Shown piece after piece: positions 33,562 through 43,017 of a stretch of DNA of 61,690 bases. How positions within the stretch are numbered: the first letter of the stretch is position 1; each line of letters begins with the position of its first letter. The position numbers and the translations under genes were made by a program. The notes beneath the pieces are model-generated. The model was not told where the DNA came from. It saw only the letters and a program-made list of their open reading frames with translations, and searched no databases. Source of the stretch: Lachnospiraceae bacterium (GTDB lineage: Bacteria > Bacillota > Clostridia > Lachnospirales > Lachnospiraceae); the NCBI GenBank assembly GCA_022792835.1, contig JAAWBT010000073.1, positions 1 to 61,690 of the forward strand, given 5' to 3'.

Positions 33562-34839
33562 CTACGCCTCGTCGATGGCCTTCCCGATGTCATGACGCAT
33601 ATATTTATTGGCAAACTTGACCCACTCTGTGGCCTGGTAGGCATTGGCGCGGGCCGCCTTTAAGTTTTCGCCTTTAGCCGTCACCCCAAGTACCCGGCCG
33701 CCGTTTGTGACAATCCCCTCGTCAGTCCGTTTCGTCCCTGCATGGAATACATAATACCCTTCGTATTCTTTCGCTTTCACTGTGTCCAGTCCTTCAATGA
33801 CAAAGCCCTTTTCATAGGACACGGGATAGCCTTTGGAGGCCAGCACCACACAGACTGCTGCATTGTCCTCAAACTCCAGCGTGATGTCGGAGAGGGTCCC
33901 GTCGATGCACGCTTCCATCACATCCACAATGTCATTCGTCATCCGGGGAATGACCACCTGGGCCTCCGGGTCACCGAACCTGGCGTTGTACTCTAACACT
34001 CTGGGGCCGTCCTCTGTCAGCATAAGGCCAAAGAAAATAATTCCTTTGAAGGTGCGTCCCTCCGCCCGCATGGCATCCACTGTTGCCTGATAGATGTGCT
34101 TCTGACAGAATTCGTCCACCTCTTTTGTGTAGAACGGACTGGGGGAAAAGGTTCCCATCCCTCCGGTGTTTAAGCCCGTGTCGCCGTCTCCTGCCCTCTT
34201 ATGATCCTGGGCGGAAGTCATGACCCGCACCGTGTTTCCGTCCACAAAAGAAAGCACCGACACCTCTCTGCCCGTCAAAAATTCCTCGACGACCATCTGG
34301 TTTCCCGCTGTGCCGAACTTCTTATCCAGCATAATCTCCTGGACTCCCGCCTTCGCTTCCTCCAGGGTATTGCAGATCAAAACGCCTTTCCCAAGAGCCA
34401 GTCCGTCCGCTTTTAACACAATAGGGAATTTCACTGTTTCCAGATAGGCAAGGGCGGCAGACGCATCGGTAAAATTCTCATAGGCCGCCGTGGGAATCCC
34501 ATATTTTTTCATCAGACCCTTGGAGAAGGCTTTTGAGCCCTCCAGAATAGCTGCCGCTTTCCTGGGGCCGAACACCCTGAGCCCCTCCGCTTCAAAAGCG
34601 TCCACCACTCCGGCCACCAGGGGATCATCCATGCCGATCACCGTCAGGTCAATGGAATGCTCCTTTGCAAAAGCCGTAAGGGCCGGGAAATCCAGTACGC
34701 CGATGGGCACGCACTGGGCATACTCTTCAATTCCCGCATTGCCCGGCGCGCAGTAAATCTTTTCCACCCGGCTGCTCTTTGAAATCTTCCAGGCAAGGGC
34801 ATGCTCCCTGCCGCCGCTTCCTACAATCAGTACATTCAT
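33562..34839 (-). CDS. purD: PurD phosphoribosylamine-glycine ligase
   Basis: Second step of purine synthesis: ATP-dependent joining of phosphoribosylamine and glycine. 425 residues with the ATP-grasp fold; start motif VLIVGSGGREHALAWK, PxxGTGGMGTFSPSPFY loop (NTGGMGTFSP) and EYNARFGDPEAQV are typical. The frame is open upstream, but the ATG at 34839 has GGGAGAAAG ahead and gives the normal N terminus. Last gene of purE-purM-purN-purD, 11 bases after the purN stop. Confidence 0.96.
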   Translation of the reverse strand: MNVLIVGSGGREHALAWKISKSSRVEKIYCAPGNAGIEEYAQCVPIGVLDFPALTAFAKEHSIDLTVIGMDDPLVAGVVDAFEAEGLRVFGPRKAAAILEGSKAFSKGLMKKYGIPTAAYENFTDASAALAYLETVKFPIVLKADGLALGKGVLICNTLEEAKAGVQEIMLDKKFGTAGNQMVVEEFLTGREVSVLSFVDGNTVRVMTSAQDHKRAGDGDTGLNTGGMGTFSPSPFYTKEVDEFCQKHIYQATVDAMRAEGRTFKGIIFFGLMLTEDGPRVLEYNARFGDPEAQVVIPRMTNDIVDVMEACIDGTLSDITLEFEDNAAVCVVLASKGYPVSYEKGFVIEGLDTVKAKEYEGYYVFHAGTKRTDEGIVTNGGRVLGVTAKGENLKAARANAYQATEWVKFANKYMRHDIGKAIDEA

Positions 34840-34850
34840 CGCTTTCTCCC

Positions 34851-35477
34851 CTATTTTGTCCGAAGGACCCGTCCGTCCTCCACCTGTATTTTCTTGTTTG
34901 CAATCAGGTTGATGGCCGCCGGAAGGATCTCCCACTCAGCCTCCTCCATGACCCGAAGCTGAAGGCTCTCTGGCGTATCGTCATCCCGCACTTCTACAGC
35001 TTTCTGCAAGATAATGGGGCCAGTATCCGTCCCCTCGTCTACAAAATGAACTGTTGCGCCTGTCACCTTCACTCCTCTCCAAAGTGCATGCTCATGAACC
35101 TTAAGCCCGTAATTCCCTGTCCCGCAGAAAGACGGAATCAGAGACGGATGGATATTGATGATCCTGTTTTTATATTTTTTCACCAGTTCCTCTGGGATCA
35201 CCACCAGAAAGCCGGCCAGCACAATCAAATCCGGCCGGAATGTGTCCAGAGCTTCGATCAGGGCCTTATGGAACAGTTCCCTGGTCTCATAATCCTTCGG
35301 AGAAATGCAGACTGCCGGGATGCCATGGTTTTTTGCCCGCGTAAGAGCGTAAGCCCCGGCGTTATTGCTGACCACCACCGAGAGTTCTGCTCCTGTGATG
35401 GCTCCGCTTTCTACCTTATCTATGATAGCCTGAAGATTGGTCCCGCCGCCGGATACGCACACGCCAACTCTTAACAT
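34851..35477 (-). CDS. purN: PurN phosphoribosylglycinamide formyltransferase
   Basis: Third step of purine synthesis, using 10-formyl-tetrahydrofolate to formylate GAR. 208 residues. The phosphate loop [10 protein letters not shown] is near residue 10; the catalytic Asn and His are in [11 protein letters not shown] and the Asp in EGTDTGPI. The start overlaps the purM end by 7 bases, showing coupled translation. Confidence 0.96.
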   Translation of the reverse strand: MLRVGVCVSGGGTNLQAIIDKVESGAITGAELSVVVSNNAGAYALTRAKNHGIPAVCISPKDYETRELFHKALIEALDTFRPDLIVLAGFLVVIPEELVKKYKNRIINIHPSLIPSFCGTGNYGLKVHEHALWRGVKVTGATVHFVDEGTDTGPIILQKAVEVRDDDTPESLQLRVMEEAEWEILPAAINLIANKKIQVEDGRVLRTK

Positions 35478-36496
35478 AAGGTCACTCCCTTTTCTCCTGC
35501 CTCAATCTTTCCGATCACATAAGGCTTCTCGCCAGCTGTCCGGATAGCCTCCATGGCTACATCCACCTGGGCCTTATCTACCGCCAGCACCATGCCGATC
35601 CCCATATTGAAGGTATTGTACATCATCTGCTCCTCAATCTCCCCGTCCTTTGCCAGCAGTCCAAAGACAGGAGGAACCGGATAACTGGCCTTCTCGATGA
35701 CCGCACAGGTGCCCTCCTTCAACATCCGGGGAACATTCTCATAAAAGCCGCCTCCAGTAATATGGCTGCAGGCTTTTATCTCTACTCCGGCCCCCTTTAC
35801 AGCCTTTAATGCCTTCACATAAATCTTTGTGGGCGTCAGGAGAGTCTCGCCAAGAGTCGCCCCCAGGGATTCACAGTAGGTATTGAGGCTTTCTTCTGAC
35901 ATGGAAAAGACCTTCCGCACCAGAGAATAGCCGTTGGAGTGAATACCGGAGGACGCCATACCGATCAGCACATCCCCTGCCTGGAGATTTTTTCCGTCGA
36001 TCAGATCCTTCCGGTCCACGATTCCCACCGCAAATCCGGCCAGATCGTATTCCTCCACCGGGTAAAAGCCCGGCATCTCCGCCGTCTCCCCGCCGATCAA
36101 GGCCGCTCCTGCCTGTCTGCAGCCTTCTGCCACACCACTCACAATGGTGGCGATTTTCTCCGGCTCATTTTTGCCGCAGGCAATGTAGTCCAGGAAAAAT
36201 AAAGGCTCGCCGCCTGCACAGGCAATGTCATTCACGCACATGGCCACACAGTCAATCCCAATGGTGTCATGCTTGTCCAGGGCAAAGGCCAGTTTTAATT
36301 TTGTACCTACACCGTCCGTGCCGGACACCAGTGTCGGATGCTCCATAGTCTTAAAAGCATCCATGGAAAAGGCTCCGGAAAAACCGCCGATCCCGCCAAG
36401 AACCTCCGGACGCATGGTTCCCTGCACATGCTTTTTCATCAGCTCCACAGCCTTATAACCGGCCTCAATGTCAACGCCTGCTTTCTTGTAATCCAT
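35471..36496 (-). CDS. purM: PurM phosphoribosylformylglycinamidine cyclo-ligase
   Basis: Closes the imidazole ring to give AIR in purine synthesis. 341 residues, normal length. Recognised segments are the N-terminal [44 protein letters not shown] and the [15 protein letters not shown] loop. It lies 21 bases after purE and overlaps purN. Confidence 0.97.
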   Translation of the reverse strand: MDYKKAGVDIEAGYKAVELMKKHVQGTMRPEVLGGIGGFSGAFSMDAFKTMEHPTLVSGTDGVGTKLKLAFALDKHDTIGIDCVAMCVNDIACAGGEPLFFLDYIACGKNEPEKIATIVSGVAEGCRQAGAALIGGETAEMPGFYPVEEYDLAGFAVGIVDRKDLIDGKNLQAGDVLIGMASSGIHSNGYSLVRKVFSMSEESLNTYCESLGATLGETLLTPTKIYVKALKAVKGAGVEIKACSHITGGGFYENVPRMLKEGTCAVIEKASYPVPPVFGLLAKDGEIEEQMMYNTFNMGIGMVLAVDKAQVDVAMEAIRTAGEKPYVIGKIEAGEKGVTLC

Positions 36497-36517
36497 GTTT
36501 TTCCTCCCCTATGTCCT

Positions 36518-37030
36518 TTACTTCTGTTTCAGATATTCTTTATATCCCAGCTCATCCAGTTTCTCTGCCTTTGCCACCACCTGCTCCTTCAGGTCCGCTG
36601 CGTATTTTTTCAGCCTGGCAAGAAGCGCCTCGTCCGAGACTGCCAGCATCTTTGCCGCCAGGATTCCCGCATTGGCCCCGCCGTTTATGGCAACCGTGGC
36701 TACCGGAATACCCGAGGGCATCTGAACGATAGAATACAGAGAATCCCTTCCTCCCAGTGACGTGGTGTGCATGGGCACCCCGATGACCGGAAGAGGAAAG
36801 ATCGCCGCACACATGCCCGGAAGATGAGCCGCCATGCCCGCTCCCGCAATGATCACTTTGAAGCCCTTCGCTTCCGCAGATTTTGCATATTCAAAAAATA
36901 CATCCGGCTCTCTGTGGGCAGAAATGATTGTCATCTCATATTCTACTCCAAGATCAGAAAGCACATCAGCCGCTTTGCTCATCACTGCCAGATCAGAATC
37001 GCTTCCCATCACAATTCCCACTTTTGCCAT
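36518..37030 (-). CDS. purE: PurE N5-carboxyaminoimidazole ribonucleotide mutase
   Basis: Converts N5-CAIR to CAIR (class I) in purine synthesis. 170 residues with [14 protein letters not shown], the [11 protein letters not shown] loop holding the catalytic His, and [12 protein letters not shown]. Class I members work with PurK, which is not in this window. First gene of the pur cluster, with a predicted promoter 40-65 bases upstream. Confidence 0.95.
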   Translation of the reverse strand: MAKVGIVMGSDSDLAVMSKAADVLSDLGVEYEMTIISAHREPDVFFEYAKSAEAKGFKVIIAGAGMAAHLPGMCAAIFPLPVIGVPMHTTSLGGRDSLYSIVQMPSGIPVATVAINGGANAGILAAKMLAVSDEALLARLKKYAADLKEQVVAKAEKLDELGYKEYLKQK

Positions 37031-37067
37031 AATTATTCTCCTCTCGTTGTTCAGAAATTACGTTACT

Positions 37068-37096
37068 ATCGTATCACAAAGGGGGGCGGCAGACAA
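37068..37096 (-). promoter_or_regulatory. predicted promoter of purEMND
   Basis: On the minus strand TTGTCT (37091-37096), 17 bases, TACGAT (37068-37073). Each box matches consensus at four of six positions. No purine riboswitch is visible in the short leader. Confidence 0.5.
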
Positions 37097-37138
37097 GAAC
37101 GAATGTGGGGAGTTTCTGCATTTTTTGTTTTCAGGAAT

Positions 37139-39226
37139 TCACAGATTCTCATTTAGGGCTTCTGTTCCGGGGAGTATGAATCTTCCATTTTTAATCAGAG
37201 TTATCCTGCTGCCGCCCGGACGGACTGCAGCGATCTCTCCCAGCTCGTCGTAAGGGATGGTAATGTCCGTATGGCAGTTGAAATAGGCTGCCGCCGGCTC
37301 TTCTTTCCGCCTGATGGAACATTCGTTGTCCCGGGCTGTCACTTCTTTTCCGTCTGGATTATAGACCTTTACCTCTTCGCTGTGGCTGTAACAGGTGTCC
37401 CCGATGGCAAAATGGGGCCCCATCTTCTCAATGATCAATATTTTCAGCCGGCTTAAGATACCGTACTTCCTCGCCATGGCATAGGCCGCCGTGTTGGTGC
37501 CAATGGCAAACTCACCCAGAGGAAGGGATTTGTGGTGACAGAGCAGATTTTCTGCGATCAGTTTCTGGTTCTCTTCCTCTGATTCATAGTTTTGACAAGA
37601 GGCAGAAACGGTCATGCCGTCCAAAAAGGTAAGCTCCAAATCTTTATATTCCACCTCATTTAAATAAATCTGAGACACATGAAGGACGCCCGCCGTCCCA
37701 GAAAGCCTGGGGGAAGTGAAGACTTCACCCAAGGGAATGTTCACATCTGCCAGGCAGTTTTCAAAATTGGTCTCCCGCTTCCTATCCAAAAGAGGGTGGA
37801 GCGCTACCTTAATGCTGGTCCGGTTTCCGTTTGTTCCCGTGATCTCCACAAATTCCCCTTCGTCCAGCGCATCGATCAAAGCCCCCTGGATCGTCTTATA
37901 TTCTTCGTAATCCAGCGTATTGATCCGGATTGTCTCCTGAAAAATTTTTTCAAAGTCCGCCCCGATTTCCGGTGTGGGCCAGGAGATAATGGCAAAACTC
38001 CGCTCTTCTCCTTTGATATACTGGTTCACCAGCTCTGCCGACTGGGAAGAAAGCTCCACCAAAAGCCGTTTCTGTTTCTCACTCAATTGATAAGCCTCCG
38101 GCTTGTTTTCATAGGAAAAGGGCTCCTCCCCAAAAGTCTCCATGACTGCCGGTCCGGCGTAAACTGCCGCCAGCTCCTTATACGCCTCATAGGTCACCCG
38201 CATGACGGAAAGTTTTCTCTCCTTAAACGCTTTGTCCAAAAACAACGCATTGTCAAACCGGTGATCATACTCATACTGCCTGTTGGCATAGGCGCCATAG
38301 TACCCGATTTTTAAGTGCTGCCTTTTATTTGCCGCACCCACAGCCGCCCGGAATAAGACAGGCGAAAGTCCCATTGCCGCAAACTGCCGGATGACTTTCT
38401 TGAGGAGCCGCTCAAATCCCACACAGTAACGCAGCTCCACGGTTTTCTTCTTTTTCAGGTCGATCCCGGCCAGTTCAAAGCCCCGGCGGTAGCCTTCCGT
38501 GAAAACAGAGGCCATCTGTTCTATGGTCTCTTCCGGCAGGCTGTTTAAAAAGGCGGCTGTCCTCTTTTCCTGTTCCGTAATGTATTCCCCGAACTGATAG
38601 AGATAGCGCAGATCCGAAAGGTCGCTGTCCATGACGATGCGAATCCCATAATCCAGAGAAGGATCCACCTGCTCTCTGATCCGCCTTGCCACTGTCACAT
38701 CGCAGTAATCACTCACATAATAATACAGAGCCTCTTTCAGTTCTGACAAAAAAGTCTCCTGTGTAAGCTCTCCTGCCTGCTCTTCTTCAAAGAGATTGTA
38801 AACTTCAATAAATACCTCCAGACAGGGGACCCACTCCTCCATTCGTCCCTCATAGACATAGGCGATTCCGCCCCGAATCTCTGCCGCCAGAAAAGAAAGC
38901 AGCCTTCCGACCGTTTCACCAAGCAGCTTTCCGGCATAGGCCGGATTGGCAAAGCTTTTCTCATAAGCCGCTCCAGAAATATCCCCATAAAGTCTTTCGT
39001 TCCGCTCCCTTAAAACCTCCATGGACGGAAAGCCCTCTGTTTTTTCGTTCGCAAGCTCCCCTTTCACCTGGTCCAGAAAAAGGATAAAAGCGGCCTGCCC
39101 CTTAAAGTACGCCGCCGCTTCCCTGCCAAGTGCAAGAGGACTTTCGCATTCTTCCAAAATCTCCCGGATCCTGCCCACGGAAAGTCCGTACCGCTCTTCC
39201 AAAATCGAATGCTCCAAAACCTCCAC
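37139..39226 (-). CDS. M29-family aminopeptidase with long N-terminal extension
   Basis: The C-terminal part (about residues 335-695) is a thermophilic-type M29 metallo-aminopeptidase. All six metal and catalytic positions can be seen: Glu in LGEVFTSP (about 498), Glu in LGEFAIGTNT (about 570), His in EKMGPHFAIG and the following Tyr in DTCYSH (about 600-610), and His and Asp in NCHTDI (about 650). It should remove N-terminal residues from peptides with two divalent metals. M29 enzymes are normally about 410 residues; here about 300 extra residues of helical, acidic sequence precede the domain, function unknown. It is 13 bases after a small membrane protein gene. Confidence 0.85.
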   Translation of the reverse strand: MEVLEHSILEERYGLSVGRIREILEECESPLALGREAAAYFKGQAAFILFLDQVKGELANEKTEGFPSMEVLRERNERLYGDISGAAYEKSFANPAYAGKLLGETVGRLLSFLAAEIRGGIAYVYEGRMEEWVPCLEVFIEVYNLFEEEQAGELTQETFLSELKEALYYYVSDYCDVTVARRIREQVDPSLDYGIRIVMDSDLSDLRYLYQFGEYITEQEKRTAAFLNSLPEETIEQMASVFTEGYRRGFELAGIDLKKKKTVELRYCVGFERLLKKVIRQFAAMGLSPVLFRAAVGAANKRQHLKIGYYGAYANRQYEYDHRFDNALFLDKAFKERKLSVMRVTYEAYKELAAVYAGPAVMETFGEEPFSYENKPEAYQLSEKQKRLLVELSSQSAELVNQYIKGEERSFAIISWPTPEIGADFEKIFQETIRINTLDYEEYKTIQGALIDALDEGEFVEITGTNGNRTSIKVALHPLLDRKRETNFENCLADVNIPLGEVFTSPRLSGTAGVLHVSQIYLNEVEYKDLELTFLDGMTVSASCQNYESEEENQKLIAENLLCHHKSLPLGEFAIGTNTAAYAMARKYGILSRLKILIIEKMGPHFAIGDTCYSHSEEVKVYNPDGKEVTARDNECSIRRKEEPAAAYFNCHTDITIPYDELGEIAAVRPGGSRITLIKNGRFILPGTEALNENL

Positions 39227-39239
39227 TCCTTATCTGTCT

Positions 39240-39554
39240 TTACATTTTATTATATTTTCGCTGAATCACCACAATCCAGGTGATCCCCACAAGAATCCCT
39301 CCGCCGAGGAGGATCAGGGACCACATGCCGAAATCAGCAACCGTGAGCTGGAGGACCACGTCAAGCACCTCGACTCCTGCCAGCATAAACATGGGAAAAC
39401 TCATTTCTTTACAATAAGCCGACCGAAGTTCCGGTTTGATATTGTCCACATTTTTCCCCACAAAATCCGGCTTCCCATTCCATGTCTGAAATGCCCCAAA
39501 TCCAAAAATTGCCGCCATCAAAACACTCCAGAGCAAATTAAAATTGTCACCCAT
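39240..39554 (-). CDS. small membrane protein, unknown function
   Basis: 104 residues with three hydrophobic segments (about 8-20, 52-68 and 72-95) and a basic C-terminal end (QRKYNK). The loop WNGKPDFVGKNVDNIKPELRSAYCKEM is not from a family I can name. It is tightly packed between the HD-domain gene and the aminopeptidase gene. Confidence 0.65.
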   Translation of the reverse strand: MGDNFNLLWSVLMAAIFGFGAFQTWNGKPDFVGKNVDNIKPELRSAYCKEMSFPMFMLAGVEVLDVVLQLTVADFGMWSLILLGGGILVGITWIVVIQRKYNKM

Positions 39555-39572
39555 CTGTCTTTCTTCCTCCTT

Positions 39573-40172
39573 TTATCTATCGTCCCGAAGCCTTCCAAGC
39601 CCTACATTCTTTTCAATCAATCCCTCTGCATGCTCCCACAGCCGCTTAGAGCCCTCCGCCGTCTTTTCATTCCGCTTAAGGACCTGCGACACCCGCACCC
39701 CGTGCTCTTTCCAGGACCTTCCGTCCGCAGCGTCATTCAAGAGCAGAGGCTGCACCTTGTCCAAAGTCAGGGCAAACTTCGCCTCCGGTGTCTCTCCCGC
39801 CTCAAATTCCTCCCACAGTTCCCTGAAATACGCCGCCTGATCCTCAGGAAGCAGGGAAAAGAGCCTTTTCGCCGCCTTTTCCTCCCTCTCCCGCTTCGTG
39901 GCGTTCCCTACCTCGTCATAGGCATAGGTGTCACCGGCATCAATTTCAATGATATCATGGATCAGCACCATGGTCATGGTCCGGAACGTATCCACCGTTT
40001 CATTGGCATACTCATCGAGAATGGCACACATCAACGCCAGATGCCAGGAATGCTCTGCATCATTCTCCTTCCGGCTCCCGTCAGAAAGGTATGTCTGCCG
40101 GAACACCTGCTTGCTCTTGTCTGCCTCCATGATAAACTTTAGCTGCTTTTCCAGCCGGTCTTCTGTCTCCAT
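39573..40172 (-). CDS. HD-domain phosphohydrolase (YfbR-like 5'-deoxynucleotidase family)
   Basis: 199 residues. The HD metal site is complete: His in NDAEHSWHLAL, the His-Asp pair in VLIHDIIEIDAGD, and Asp in LTLDKVQPLL. The arrangement is that of HD_3 proteins such as YfbR, which dephosphorylate deoxynucleoside monophosphates. A role in nucleotide pool cleaning would fit the purine and pyrimidine genes on both sides, but substrate is inferred. Confidence 0.85.
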   Translation of the reverse strand: METEDRLEKQLKFIMEADKSKQVFRQTYLSDGSRKENDAEHSWHLALMCAILDEYANETVDTFRTMTMVLIHDIIEIDAGDTYAYDEVGNATKREREEKAAKRLFSLLPEDQAAYFRELWEEFEAGETPEAKFALTLDKVQPLLLNDAADGRSWKEHGVRVSQVLKRNEKTAEGSKRLWEHAEGLIEKNVGLGRLRDDR

Positions 40173-40207
40173 GTTTGCCCCTCCCCATTCATCTGAAAGA
40201 ATCTTCC

Positions 40208-40540
40208 TCAGATTACAACTCCCAAAATATAAATTCCCAGGATTCCGCCTATAACCAGAACATTCAAAATAATCGCAACCCTGGAAAGAACTGGAATTCC
40301 CTCTTCACTCCCCCGACGTTTCATATCATGGATCGGGAGAAAAATTCCCAGAATATTAAAAAACAGGGCAAGGAAACCCAATGCTGCAATGTTGGTATCC
40401 CCGTGGCCGTAAGTGCGAAAAGCAATCCAGAAAGCAGCCAGCAAGATCAACAGGGAGCCCACAAAAATCAGCACGGAAGCCATTCCTGCCGCCGAAAATT
40501 TCATCCTCAAAAGCTTCATTCTCTTTCTGTTCAACACCAA
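40208..40540 (-). CDS. small membrane protein, unknown function
   Basis: About 110 residues with three hydrophobic segments (about 20-42, 50-68 and 85-108). The start is uncertain: TTG at 40540, GTG at 40537 and TTG at 40534 all lie just after a GGGAGA ribosome site, and an ATG at 40519 is also possible. Between VanZ-like and HD-domain genes on the same strand. Confidence 0.65.
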   Translation of the reverse strand: MVLNRKRMKLLRMKFSAAGMASVLIFVGSLLILLAAFWIAFRTYGHGDTNIAALGFLALFFNILGIFLPIHDMKRRGSEEGIPVLSRVAIILNVLVIGGILGIYILGVVI

Positions 40541-40555
40541 TCTCCCTTTCTCCTG

Positions 40556-41062
40556 TCAGTCATGAAGCTTCAGCCTGCGGATTTCCTCCTGTACCTCATG
40601 GAGCCTCCGCCTGAGCGAAGCCGCCGCCAGAAAACAAAGATACCCAAGAAATCCCCCCAGGGTGTTTAACATCAGATCATCCACATCAAAGCTTCCCCGC
40701 ATGGACACAAGCTGCAGCGTCTCAATAGACAGGCTGCAAAGGAAGCTCCAGAGCACAATCACATACCATCTCCTGTTGGAAAGCCGCAGCATGGGCAGAA
40801 TAAACCCGAAAGGCATAAAAGCCGCCACATTCCCAAACAGATTCAAGCCCGCATTTAAGGGGCCCAGCACGTCCCAGTAGAGGATACACCGCCTGATTTC
40901 CAGAAAGGGTTCCAGATTATAGCGGTAGCCGCCCGAACTCTCCGTCCGTCCCAGGGACTCGGCAAAAAACATAAAATAGACAAGCCCGGCCAAATAAACA
41001 AGAAAGAGAACCCAGCCTACCCTCCGAATGGTTGCCGTTTTTATACGAGTTTTCAATCCCAT
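40556..41062 (-). CDS. VanZ-family membrane protein
   Basis: 168 residues with four or five hydrophobic segments. The VanZ pattern is visible: YNLEPFLEI, then NLFGNVAAFMPFGFILPML, and SIETLQLVSMRGSFDVDDLMLNTLGG split over the third helix and loop. VanZ lowers teicoplanin sensitivity in enterococci, but most chromosomal homologues are uncharacterised and no other vancomycin-type gene is near. Short gaps on both sides suggest an operon with the small membrane genes. Confidence 0.88.
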   Translation of the reverse strand: MGLKTRIKTATIRRVGWVLFLVYLAGLVYFMFFAESLGRTESSGGYRYNLEPFLEIRRCILYWDVLGPLNAGLNLFGNVAAFMPFGFILPMLRLSNRRWYVIVLWSFLCSLSIETLQLVSMRGSFDVDDLMLNTLGGFLGYLCFLAAASLRRRLHEVQEEIRRLKLHD

Positions 41063-41071
41063 CCATCCTTG

Positions 41072-41224
41072 TCAAAACGTAATATCTGATTTTCGTTTCA
41101 GTAAAAATGCGCCGCTTATAATGCTGCCGATGCCGACTACCAGGCCCGCCACAAGAATGACGATCCCCATGGCAATGGAAAAGCCTCCTGTATTTTTCAT
41201 GGTCTTATATACCTTTTCACTCAT
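41072..41224 (-). CDS. 50-residue single-pass membrane protein
   Basis: A short gene with ATG at 41222-41224 preceded by AAGGAGG at a good distance and a TGA at 41072-41074. The protein begins MSEKVYKTMKNTGGFS and has one long hydrophobic helix (about residues 17-42) followed by a basic tail LKRKSD. It sits between pyrE and the VanZ gene with only 9-15 base gaps. Function unknown. Confidence 0.7.
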   Translation of the reverse strand: MSEKVYKTMKNTGGFSIAMGIVILVAGLVVGIGSIISGAFLLKRKSDITF

Positions 41225-41239
41225 AAGCCAGATGCCTCC

Positions 41240-41917
41240 TTATTCTTCTGCGCCGTACTGTTTATAATATGCGTCAATGGCGTTCTTTAATGTATCGTCA
41301 ATGATGATTTCTCCCCGATAAGGCTTGTTGTAAAGGTGTTCGACCACCTCGCCCATGGTCACGATGGCCGTCGTCTCCAGTCCATAGCGTTCCTTGATCT
41401 CCTTGAGGGCCGATTTCTTTCCTTTGCCCCGCTCCAGACGATCCACAGAAACCACCAGGCCAAGGACATCCACCGCCCCCTGTGCTTTCAGGATCGGAAG
41501 AGTCTCTTCAATGGAAGTACCCGCCGTGGTCACGTCCTCAATGATAACCACCCGGTCGCCGTCCCCTACCGGACCGCCAAGAAGGATTCCTCTATCCCCG
41601 TGGTCTTTCACTTCCTTCCGGTTGGAGCAATAACGGATATCCGCACCATATTCCTCGGAAAGAGCGACGACTGCCGCCGTACTTAAGGGAATCCCCTTAT
41701 AGGCCGGCCCGAACAACACGTCAAAATCCGTGCCGAATTTGTCCTTAATGGCCTTCGCATAATAGCTTCCCAGCCGTTTCAGCTGTCCGCCGGTCCGATA
41801 AAAGCCCGTGTTGATAAAAAAGGGAGTCTTCCTCCCGCTCTTTGTCACAAAATCCCCGAATTTAAGTACCTTGCAGTCCACCATAAACTCAATGAATTCT
41901 TTCTTGTATACTTCCAT
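41240..41917 (-). CDS. pyrE: PyrE orotate phosphoribosyltransferase
   Basis: Joins orotate and PRPP to form OMP in pyrimidine synthesis. 225 residues, with the PRPP loop VVIIEDVTTAGTS and the FGPAYKGIPL and FFINTGFY segments of the family. Last pyr gene of the cluster; about 194 bases separate it from pyrD, and that gap holds a perfect 15-bp hairpin. Confidence 0.95.
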   Translation of the reverse strand: MEVYKKEFIEFMVDCKVLKFGDFVTKSGRKTPFFINTGFYRTGGQLKRLGSYYAKAIKDKFGTDFDVLFGPAYKGIPLSTAAVVALSEEYGADIRYCSNRKEVKDHGDRGILLGGPVGDGDRVVIIEDVTTAGTSIEETLPILKAQGAVDVLGLVVSVDRLERGKGKKSALKEIKERYGLETTAIVTMGEVVEHLYNKPYRGEIIIDDTLKNAIDAYYKQYGAEE

Positions 41918-42020
41918 GGATCCTTTTTCTCCTTAAGTCTGATTTTACATACTGCAGACAAGTATATCATGAACCATTCGTTCTTTCAACCGACAAATCC
42001 GACTCTTTTTACAGACCAGA

Positions 42021-42058
42021 CCACTTCCCAATGGGTTTCCATCCCCATTGGGAAGTGG
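42021..42058. repeat. perfect 15-bp hairpin between pyrD and pyrE
   Basis: CCACTTCCCAATGGG and CCCATTGGGAAGTGG are exact inverted copies around an 8-base loop. Neither strand has a T-run after it, so it is not a standard terminator. It could be an RNA processing or stability element, a protein site, or a remnant of a repeat. The rest of the 194-base gap shows nothing clear. Confidence 0.75.
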
Positions 42059-42111
42059 CAGAGGAGCCTTTGATACATGAAGACATCCCATCTTCTGCTC
42101 TCCAAATTTCC

Positions 42112-43017
42112 TTATCGAACCGCCCCGATAAGCTCCCTAATATCCGAGACCCCGTATCGCTCCATATACTCCCGGATCCCGTCCACAATCTCCATGGTCA
42201 CATAAGGGTTATGGAAATTGGCCGTGCCCACCGATACGGCCGCCGCCCCCGCCAGGATAAACTCCAGCGCATCCTCCGCACTCCGGATCCCGCCCATGCC
42301 GATCACCGGAATTTTCACTGCCTGAGCCGCCTGGTAAACCATGCGCACCGCCACCGGCTTGACAGCCGGACCGGAAAGGCCCCCTGTCTTGTTTGCCAGG
42401 GCAAAGGTCCGTTTGTGGACGTCGATCTTCATCCCCGTGAGGGTGTTGATCAGGGAAATGGCATCCGCACCGCCGGCCTCCACGGCCTTTGCCATCTCGC
42501 CGATATCCGCCACATTGGGGCTTAACTTCATGATCACCGGCTGCCCGGCTTTCTCTTTCACCGCCCTGGTGATCGCTTCCGCCGCCTTCGCCTTCTGGCC
42601 AAAGGCAATCCCCCCCTCCTTCACGTTGGGACAGGAAATATTGATCTCCAGAAGATCCACCGGCTCACCGGAAAGCCGCTCTGCCACCTCCACATAGTCC
42701 TCTGTGGTCCTCCCACAGACATTGACCACGACCTTTGTGTCAAACTGCCTCAAAAACGGAAGGTCCCGTTTCACAAACACGTCAATACCTGGATTCTGCA
42801 GGCCGATGGCATTGAGCATTCCGCCGTAAGTCTCGGCGATCCGGGGCGTGGGATTCCCCGGCCATGGCACCTTCGCCACTCCCTTGGTGACCACCGCCCC
42901 CAGACGGCCAAGATCCACAAACTCACTGTATTCTTCCCCTGAACCAAAAGTTCCGGATGCCGTCATAACCGGATTTTTCAGAGTCACACCGGCAAGGTCC
43001 ACCGACAAATTCATCAA
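42112..43017 (-). CDS. pyrD: PyrD dihydroorotate dehydrogenase, class 1B catalytic subunit
   Basis: Oxidises dihydroorotate to orotate with NAD through PyrK. 301 residues, TIM barrel with [26 protein letters not shown] (catalytic Cys of class 1), and [20 protein letters not shown] are family segments. Its start overlaps the pyrK end by 4 bases. Confidence 0.96.
   Translation of the reverse strand: MMNLSVDLAGVTLKNPVMTASGTFGSGEEYSEFVDLGRLGAVVTKGVAKVPWPGNPTPRIAETYGGMLNAIGLQNPGIDVFVKRDLPFLRQFDTKVVVNVCGRTTEDYVEVAERLSGEPVDLLEINISCPNVKEGGIAFGQKAKAAEAITRAVKEKAGQPVIMKLSPNVADIGEMAKAVEAGGADAISLINTLTGMKIDVHKRTFALANKTGGLSGPAVKPVAVRMVYQAAQAVKIPVIGMGGIRSAEDALEFILAGAAAVSVGTANFHNPYVTMEIVDGIREYMERYGVSDIRELIGAVR

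Noticed and set aside
40556-41062. glycopeptide resistance locus
   Set aside because: A VanZ-family gene alone; no vanHAX, vanRS or related genes nearby.
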